This document shows, piece after piece, positions 51,379 to 64,000 of a DNA stretch of 64,000 nucleotides. The first letter of the stretch is position 1; every line of letters starts with the position of its first letter. A program made the position numbers and the translations under genes. A model generated the notes under the pieces. It made no database searches. It saw only the letters and a list, made by a program, of their open reading frames with translations, and was not told the origin of the DNA. Source of the DNA: Psococerastis gibbosa (taxonomy: Eukaryota; Arthropoda; Insecta; Psocodea; Psocidae); the NCBI GenBank assembly GCA_963971405.1, contig OZ020485.1, positions 51,581,469 through 51,645,468 of the forward strand. Reading direction: 5' to 3'.

Positions 51379-51510
51379 CTCTTACACTAAACTAGGAAGA
51401 CCCGGGACCGCCTGCTTTACATGCCCAGAAAATGTAGCAAGTGTGAGGCTCGAACTAACAACCTTTCGGGTGAAAGTCATAGTCTGTAGCACAACTCGAA
51501 ATGTCCTGAC

Positions 51511-53334
51511 TACTAAGTATAAATAGGAAAGCAATAAACTCCACCGTAATATAGGTTCTTATTACGGTATTTTGATGTTAGGCACAAATCAGAATTTAAA
51601 TGGGACGAAATGACACCAATGTAGCAAGTGAAAGTCTAAAATGTATTAAATAAAAATTGGAACGCAGCATTGTCTAAGATATAGTATATAAAGCAGCAAG
51701 TTATAACATGTCAGCAGCCCGTACTGTGGCAAGAGTAAGCAGAACCTTACCTTTATCTAATCCATTCATGCAATCTTGCCTTTAACTTAAGGAACGACTC
51801 CGCATACGAGTTTATAATCTTTGATAGACTCCATGAGAGCAGTTGCTTTGATGTTGCCATAGCCTACTAATAACTAGAAGCCATACACATTTTGAATGAG
51901 AAATAATAATGTTAACTACTGTTTGAAACCAACGAAACACTTGGTATGTTTCAAGAGGATACGCGTACATCAATGAAATTAATATGGGTATTAGCAATCT
52001 ATACAGCAGACCTAAGCAACAACCTAGGAAAATTGGGCTGGCAAGATTCGAATGGCAAAATGGCCAATGTTGCATCCGCGGCCGTCCGTATAGGCTACGG
52101 CACAAGTTTCCATCTGGAGGGCAACCCTCAAAGACTCTCGTTCATACACAAAGACTAGCCTCAGTTGCAAGCCATTTGCACCACAAACCAATTGTTTTAC
52201 ATTGGCTCAAATCGCAAGGCACATTCAATGACACTGCAAGCAAACAAAAATCGATGACCGTTATCCTGAATATCCATACGTGGATCGCAGTCAGTGTAGT
52301 TCGACCCAGCAATGTGTTAACAAAAACAACAGAAGGTAGGGAAAACTGGCACCAGTAATAAATAAATAAAAGCACAAGCGACCGGCTGCGTGAGGGACGG
52401 ACACACCCGCTGGCGGACGGACGTCTGCGACATGCCAACGGACTAACGACGTCACAGATACAAAAGATAAAACAAGTTACATTTTATAACAATTACTTTG
52501 CAACCTAACTTAAAAAAAAAAAAAAAAAAACAATTTGGCCAATTATTAACCGTATGGTGTTTAAACAAACTCGGAAACTAAATTGTTAATTGAACGACAA
52601 TCCAACAATTTACAATCAGATTTGCTAATATTCAAGTTGTATTATTATTTGTTAATAACGAAACTTGACCATGAAGCCTAAATGCTGAGAAATGCACCGA
52701 ATTGAATTTAAATACCTGACGGCGGCACCACACCATACTTACTTGCCAACTCTTACGAAAACACGGCATTGTCAGCTGTGGCATAACAAAGGTGTTGGCT
52801 GTGTTTTGATTCGAGAACGCCACATCGCCGCTTAGAATACTATTAATAACAATTAGAAAGCGCTTATTATTAAATTAAAACACAGCCCAAGTGTCTTTTT
52901 TTAAATATAAAATCTTTATGTACAATCGCCCTTCCTACCATATTTAGGCCTAGCAAAACAGTCGGCACGAGTTTTTAACACGTAATCGTAACACTTGTTG
53001 CATTTCTTGTTTAAAACCAAAAAACACATTTCTGTAAAAAAAACAAAAAAAAAAAAAAAACGGAAGATGGCTTCCAAAATGGGTATGTATTGGGGCTGTT
53101 GGTAGACTGGGCCCAAAACTAGTTTTAATAATACTAAACGATGCACTTTTGCAGATGATATTCGAATCGATAACAAAAACAATGATACAAATGAGAATGC
53201 ACCTGTCAACACTGCGACAGCTTCATAAATTGAGTTTCAATAGTCAAACAGTGAAATTGAAGCTGATTTGGGAGCCATGTATGTTTGCGAGGCGTGTTAG
53301 TGCACTGTTAGTGTTGGTTAGTGGGGTCAGTCTT
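51511..53334. other. Intergenic between the SINE and the kinesin 3' end
   Basis: No gene is recognised. A short CpG-rich patch is at 52375-52450 and A-runs are at 52511-52530 and 53041-53060. The part near 53334 probably holds the kinesin 3' UTR (minus strand). A 98-codon minus-strand frame at 52142-52438 shows no family features. Confidence 0.35.
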
Positions 53335-58635
<5,301 letters not shown>

Positions 58636-58868
58636 TCTGTGAAAAAAATGACCATGGAATGGGGCCAAAGAGAAGATCGTGTTGCCGTCATAGCCCTTCA
58701 CAAATGTGGGCACTCGCCAGAGTACCATTTTCAAGTAGCTTCAAAAGCTTGGAATATCGCTAAGATTTGTGTACCGCACCATCAAACGGTGGAGAGATGC
58801 CTGTAGTGTTGACGACCACAAAAGATCGGGCCGACCACTTTCAGTTTGCACGCCAGCCGTAGTTCATG
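58636..58868 (+). mobile_element. Tc1/mariner-type transposase N-terminal fragment
   Basis: Readings VAVIALHKCGHSPEYHFQ, then ISLRFVYRTIKRW-type text in another frame (RFVYRTIKRWRDA) and DDHKRSGRPLSVCTPAV are the DNA-binding N-terminus of a mariner/Tc1-like transposase. Small indels shift the frame. The piece ends at a long C-run. Confidence 0.6.
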
Positions 58869-58878
58869 ATTGGCCCAT

Positions 58879-58903
58879 TCCCCCCCCCCCCCCCCCCCCC
58901 CCC
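58879..58903 (+). repeat. Poly-C tract
   Basis: An uninterrupted run of about 25 C residues follows TTGGCCCATT. Similar long G or C runs occur about ten times in the window; exact lengths may be sequencing artefacts. Confidence 0.7.
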
Positions 58904-59349
58904 TGTATTCCTTGACAACTGTTCTGCATATACATTAAATATTTTGTTAAAAAAAGTTATTATTCTACTGACTTTTTCTTAATTTTAAGTGTGACAGAAT
59001 TTATCATACAACTAGGTAGTTACGACGGTTTTACTCGTTAGCTCAAGTTTATTTATTCAGATGAGACACTCGATCCCACACTGCACTACTAAGTATAACA
59101 AGACAACCAAACTTGGTGTTCACCTATTGCTTTTCCCCTAAGCGTGAAAATTTTTTTTGTCAACTGAAGCTTATTCAGACAGCTAGCTATTGGCTGATTT
59201 CTCCCTTATTAGATATCATGGACATTTTAGGCAGATTCCTCTACATATTGAGACGGCAACCAATGTTCGACTTCCGGAAAATTTCTTTACAATTTATCAT
59301 TTCATGACCACCTCAACCCAAACCCACTCCCCGTTCATAATGTTATATA

Positions 59350-60315
59350 CAGTATTGGTCATTAATCCTGGAACAAACACGTTTATGGCTTTTTACACAA
59401 AAGTAGTTCACATATCAAACTGTACATAATATTTTAGTATCGTGGGTAGGTACCACACACTTTAACCAAAAAACCGCAAAATTCGCATTTAACCATATCC
59501 ATTGGACTGGAATCTGGTGGTTTTCAGCGATGAATCAAAGTTCAATCTGTTTGGATCGGTTGGTATGAAGGCAGTTAGAAGACCGTTTGGTAAAAAAACT
59601 TGAAAAGAAGAATATCCGGGCAACAATGATGCATGGTGGGGTTCCACCATGGTGTGGGCCTATCTTTCGGGGTTCGAAGTTAGAATACTAGGCTACATCT
59701 CCGGAATTATGGATTGTTTTATGAATAGAGACACCCTTAGAGACAATTTCGAGACACATCTGTTCCAACAAGCGCCTGTAAAGTCATATTTAACGCTTGA
59801 TAATGATCCCAAGCATACATCAAAGGTGGTGAAAGAGTACCTGGACAAGGAAAACGTATGAATTCTGCGTTGCCCTCCACCAGGTCCTGACCTCAACCCC
59901 ATTGAAACCTATGGGAAATTATTCCTCGTGACGTGCACCGGAAGAAACTGAGGTGTATTTAAGAACTTTGAAGAACTATTGAAGACGTCTGGAAGGACAT
60001 CCCCGGTGCAATTATTGCACTTCCCTGATACAGTCAATGCCCAATTGATGTGTTGAGGTGATGAGGGACATGGGGGTCACACCAAATATTAATGCATTCA
60101 ATCAAATAAGAGTTAGTTTCATTTATTTAGTTTTGTTCCAACATTTCTGTCTTCATCTCATCCTCTTGAAACCACTGATCTAATTTCAAAGTATTTTGGT
60201 GAAAGTGTGTAGAACCTACCCACGATACTACAATATCATGTGCAGTTTGATATGTGAACTACTTTTGTATGAAAAGCCATAAACGTGTTTGTTCCAGGAT
60301 TTACGACCAATGCTG
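59350..60315 (+). mobile_element. Tc1-like transposon, internally deleted
   Basis: CAGTATTGGTC starts it and GACCAATGCTG ends it; TA flanks both ends (59348-59349 and 60316-60317). The inverted repeats run about 120 bp. The remaining transposase covers the catalytic half: LVVFSDESKF-type text near 59515, YLTLDNDPKHTSKVVKEYL with the second Asp, and PPPGPDLNPIE with the Glu, with a stop and a deletion of the N-terminal half. It is the same family as 54145-55412. Confidence 0.88.
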
Positions 60316-60325
60316 TATATGCATA

Positions 60326-60577
60326 TGTATATCGCTCCTTGATTTGCCAACGGTTTGAGTTGCAAAAAATCAATTTTTCATTTACACCTAAAAATTTCTT
60401 CCCCCCCCCCCTCTTTTTTACGTCCAATCGTCGTATCTGTAAGCCTGTAAAAATGTGAAAATTTTGTGGCTGAAGTGTCAGAGATAATAGATTAAAACCA
60501 CCAGAAAACATTGGAATGCTCTCCTGAAAAGTTAGCATTTTGCAGTTAGAACAGTTGGCAAATCAAGGAGCGATATA
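60326..60577. repeat. Small fold-back at the left edge of the LINE nest
   Basis: ATATCGCTCCTTGATTTGCC near 60330 returns as GGCAAATCAAGGAGCGATAT near 60557, enclosing a C-run (60401-60411) and AT-rich sequence. Confidence 0.55.
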
Positions 60578-62860
60578 TACCACAGGCATACCCACGAAGG
60601 TCATTAAACACTGTGGTCCGCGCTACTGTGATAACATATCGCGCTTAATTAACCTATCATTTTTGGAAGGTAAATTTCCTCAGTGTCTTAAGACAGCGAA
60701 AGTTGTGCCTGTTTTTAAGATAGGCACTAAGTCAGACCCCAAAAACTACCGACCCATCTCTTTGCTGCCATATCTCTCAAATTTTTTGAAGTTGCCATGG
60801 CAACTCGGTTCGTTGAGTTCTGGACAATGTACAATGTGCTATGTGACAGGCAACACGGCTTTCACAGCTCTTCTACAATATGTGGAGAACATAGTACAAC
60901 CTTTTGAAAAAAATGAATATTTTTTGGGGGTATTCCTTGACCTCACCAAAGCTTTTGACTGCGTTGACCCCGAGATCCTTTTATCTAAAATAGAAAAATT
61001 AGGCATAAGGGGACCAGCACTGAGCTGGATGAGGTCATACCTTGTTGGGAGATCTCATTATATTTCAGTCTCAGACTTACTTTACTTTTTCCGCGCCATT
61101 TCCTCATGGAGGGTCGGCGGCAGAGCTGCGGCGTTTCCAGACGGTTCTGTCTTGCGCGTCCTCACTTGCGAGCCCGGCTTCTTGCAGGTCGTTTATAATT
61201 TTCCTCTCCAGGGTGAGCTTTGGGCTCGGCGTCCAGGTACCATCGCCTCTCCCACTCTGCGTATAAGCGCTGATGCCTCTCTCCTCTGTACGTGTCCCCA
61301 CCAGCTGAGCCTCTTCCCTCTTAGTTTTTGTACCACGTCCGTTGTTCGCATTTCTTCCCGAATGTCCTCGTTTCTGCGCCTGTCATTCAATGTTACGCCA
61401 CATGCCCTCCGCAGCATCCTCATCTCCGCTACGTGGATCACTTGTTCTTCGCGTTTACGCACGGCCCAACACTCAGCGCCATATATCATACATGGCCTGA
61501 CCACTTGTTTGTATTTGCGACTTTTCAATTACTTTGGCACCCTTCTGTCAGTCAGGACCGTGGACATCTCTCGAAACTTGGCCCACCCCGCAGCAGTACG
61601 CGCCTTCACATCGTCATCGCAGCCTCCGTTTTCGCCAATCGTGCTGTCTAGGTACTTAAATTTCCCTACTTTGTTTAGCTGATGGTTACCAACACTTATG
61701 CTACCGAGAGTCTGCTTAACGCACTCCATGCACTCTGTCTTGCCTCTGTTGACCTTTAGGCCTTCGTCCTCCAGCGTTTTCACCCATTTGGCTAGCTCAG
61801 CTTCAACTTCCTGCCGGCTTTCTGCACTTATTACAACGTCATCCGCGAAAAGAAGGCTCGCTGGGGCTTCGCCTCGGATATCTTTTGTCACCGTGTCCAT
61901 TATAATAACAAAGAACGGACTGATCCCTGGTGCAGCCCGAATTTGACACTGAATGGCTCACTCCCACCCCCAAATAAAACCGCTGTCAAAAGGGGTACCC
62001 CAGGGCAGCGTTTTAGGCCCTATACTCTTTGTGGCTTACATAAACAACCTACATAAAGTACCATCAAAAGGGGTAACTACCCTCGATGCGGATGACACTA
62101 CTATGGGTTTCAGTGGCCAAGACGTAAAAGCTATTGAAATAGATGCTTATATAGATTTGTGCCAAGTACAGCAATGGCTGTCCGAAAATTGACTGGTATG
62201 TAACCCCCTCAAGTCGGTGGCAGTAGTTTTTAAGTCACGAGGAAAACCGGATGTCATCCCAAACGTTGTGAATCTAACATACCTCTTGCTGGTGAAACCA
62301 ACTTTCTGGGCATCAAAGTTGATGCTGAGCTCACATGGGCTCCTCATGTAGAGGCCGCCTGTCACAAACTTAGCACGAATAGCTTCGCATTAAGGCAGTT
62401 TGCACAAATCTGCAATGACGGGCAAGTTCTCATGATGGTCTACTACGGTACTGTTCGACCACTAATGATCCTAAATCGTAAATAAAAAAAATCCTATGGT
62501 CTAGTTGCCTGGGGAGGTACGGCCAAATCAAATATCGATAAAATATTGGTCATGCAGAAGCGTGCTCTTACAATTATAGCCGGACTTAGATGTAGGCAAG
62601 CCTTTAAACGCCATAATGCACTGCCTCGCACAAGCCGCTGAGAAATATCGGGCCGTCAAACTCGGCGGCCCGATATCGACTTCCACATTCCCCGAACCCG
62701 AAGACATGGCACCGACAATTTTATTCAAATAAAGGGAAGGTTGCTGTTCAACCAGTTACTGGACCACATTAAGAGATTGCGTTCGGAGGCTAGGGAGTTC
62801 AGGCGAATATTGCACACTTACCTGGTGGAGGGTGTGTTTTATTAGCTTGATGAGTTTCTG
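60577..62860 (+). mobile_element. LINE (Jockey/CR1-like) interrupted by an antisense LINE
   Basis: Two parts of one RT: 60577-61070 reads TGIPTKVIKHCGPRY, NYRPISLLPYLSNFLK, FLDLTKAFDCVDPEILLSK (motif A) and IRGPALSWMRSYLVGRSHYI; 61946-62860 resumes with PLSKGVPQGSVLGPILFVAY (motif B), TLDADDTTMGFSG (motif C) and, in broken frames, FLGIKVDAELTWAPHVE and MQKRALTIIAGLRC. Several frame breaks and stops show it is inactive. It is 5'-truncated and of the same type as 23863-24480. Confidence 0.85.
61071..61945 (-). mobile_element. RTE-like LINE fragment inserted antisense
   Basis: Minus-strand frames 61900-61529 and 61528-61193 give ASLLFADDVVISAESRQEVE with the catalytic ADD, LKVNRGKTECM, KFKYLDSTI, then RPCMIYGAECWAVRKREEQV, KRLSWWGHVQRREASALIRR. 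This is the RT C-terminal half and tail of an RTE-like element, with one frame break near 61529. It sits between motifs A and B of the plus-strand LINE. Confidence 0.82.
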
Positions 62861-63009
62861 GGGAATGCGTAAAATAATTCTGGCCAATTGTTTCTTACAA
62901 TTTACAAGTTATTTCGTCCTGTAAATTTTTAATTTTATTTATTTTTTGTTGTTGTTAGTTATAATTGTATGGTATTGCATTTTGTGTGTTTCAATATAAT
63001 TATTCATTC
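62861..63009. other. LINE 3' tail region
   Basis: AT-rich sequence between the last LINE coding text and the resumption of R1; probably the LINE 3' UTR. Confidence 0.35.
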
Positions 63010-63485
63010 AGGTATATAATGTATATGTACATGTAATGTACTGTTTATCGATTTTAGGAAACGCTGTAACTTCTGTAGTATTGTTCCATTTTTATGAAAC
63101 TTGGCACACAAAAAATAGATCATACAAATGTCTTGAGCGAGTTCGTTAACCAGCTAGATCCTCGATGGCGGCCAATTAAAGCTGATTTATTTCATATCTC
63201 AGTTAATATTGGTTGCAGAGGAATGAAACAAAATCTAACCGAAAGCCCGACAAATCAACAATTTCAAGATGGCGTCCAGTCAAAGTGAAAATAATGTGAA
63301 GAAAAAGTTGATAGTCGTCATTGTGGTTCGAAATTTGGATCATAAGAGTGTTTTGTGTGTTGATGATGTGATCGGGAAAAGACTTAAGTCAATAGAGAGC
63401 ATAATATTAGAAGGGTTTTTTATTTCTAATTACACAAAGGAGAAGCGGGGTCTGCGCTGGCATGGAACTTCCCTTCACCTCATCG

Positions 63486-64000
63486 GATGTATTTTTATAT
63501 TGGTATTAAGGCCAAGCCGGAGAGTTTTGACCTTGAGCGTTGAATATATAGAAATATAACAGAACTGGAGCGGCGGGAGCCATAATATGCCTTACGAGGC
63601 ACCCGTTAACCATAAGCCAACTATCAGAGATAAGTACCAACGCAAAAAATATCGAGGTCTTGCACATTGCAGCATAGCAAACCCGACCAAAAACTCTGTA
63701 CTTAGCTTGTGCAGGTTACACTAGCAGCCATATTGATAACGGTCTACAGCCAAGGGATGGTTGAATATCCATTTAATAAACAAAGCCCCGCGTCCCGTAC
63801 CTGTTCCTTATTTCACGTGTTTTATTTCAAATAATTGCAGTTTTACCTATTGCTAGCGCTTTACAGTCAAATTAAGTGTTCATTTTTCCAGGCATATGCA
63901 TTTAATTACAAAAGTTGGAGGTTTTCCATCCCTGTGGGGCACATAAAAATGTTTCATGCACGAATTTGAGACCTATAGTAATAGTAATTTTAGTTTGGCT
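63486..64000. other. Right edge of the window, unassigned
   Basis: I see no exon of the kinesin, no known repeat and no RNA gene here. It should be part of an upstream intron or flank of the minus-strand kinesin gene. Confidence 0.3.

Larger units (their letters stand above)
50114..51510 (-). repeat. tRNA-derived SINE split by a Penelope-type insertion
   Basis: The SINE 3' body (TTTTTGTTCTATTACTAAGC to GGGCTATAAAGCC) is at 50114-50178 and its tRNA-like part (minus strand GTTAGTTCGAGCCTC as B box) at 51393-51510. The duplicated 14 bases at the junctions show that the element between was inserted into it. Confidence 0.7.
59224..63485 (+). repeat. R1 dispersed repeat, copy g, hosting a Tc1 element and a LINE nest
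   Basis: The R1 left part is at 59224-59349 and the right part at about 63010-63485 (CGATTTTAGGAAACGCTG, CGAGTTCGTTAACCAGCTAG, CAAGATGGCG at 63265-63274, GCATGGAACTTCCC). The central (TA)-rich tract again was the insertion site. Confidence 0.75.

Noticed and set aside
52142-52438. 98-codon frame with hydrophobic stretch
   Set aside because: No homology, no splice context and simple composition; treated as chance.

Overview
The window is nuclear DNA from an animal, most likely an arthropod. The genes are split by introns with GT-AG (once GC-AG) borders. The FICD homologue resembles insect Fic closely ([20 protein letters not shown]), and the repeats (Tc1/mariner, hAT and Harbinger-like MITEs, Penelope-like elements, RTE-like and Jockey/CR1-like LINEs, a tRNA-derived SINE) are typical of arthropods. 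No bacterial operon, CRISPR array or rRNA was seen. All homology calls come from memory of the families, not from a search.

Four multi-exon host genes can be rebuilt with matching splice phases. (1) 104-8355, plus strand: the last five exons of RALGAPB, a Ral-GAP complex subunit; its final exon lies 5.4 kb past the previous one, across a repeat-filled intron. (2) 24881-11242, minus strand: a complete 11-exon KAT14/CSRP2BP gene, encoding the ATAC-complex acetyltransferase. (3) 25156-36220, plus strand: a complete 6-exon FICD gene, encoding the ER BiP AMPylase/deAMPylase. (4) 58317-53335, minus strand: the last five exons of a kinesin-13 (KIF2/Klp10A) gene whose start is outside the window. A fifth, intronless gene at 34457-35164 encodes a small SUN-domain protein and sits inside FICD intron 4. 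KAT14 and FICD are head to head across 274 bp that hold two ATGGCG/YY1-like motifs. RALGAPB and KAT14 converge, and so do FICD and the kinesin.

The rest is a dense, often nested repeat landscape. A dispersed family here named R1 (about 0.8 kb, with CAAGATGGCG boxes) has at least seven copies and is a frequent landing site for other elements. Other items are a giant fold-back element with two 908-bp arms (4280-7045), a palindromic mariner (3084-4012), an apparently whole Penelope-like element with RT and GIY-YIG domains (31787-34242), a Penelope-type element carrying only the GIY-YIG end inserted into a SINE (50179-51378), and a four-layer nest at 40978-44103 (MITE, THAP transposon, hAT MITEs, LINE fragment). 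A diverged array with no recognisable coding content fills 44.3-48.5 kb. A LINE-within-LINE nest occupies 60.6-62.9 kb.

The strongest candidates for something new are the nested minimal SUN gene, the RT-less GIY-YIG element, the R1 family as a carrier of YY1-like sites, the 908-bp palindrome and the unexplained 44-48 kb array.
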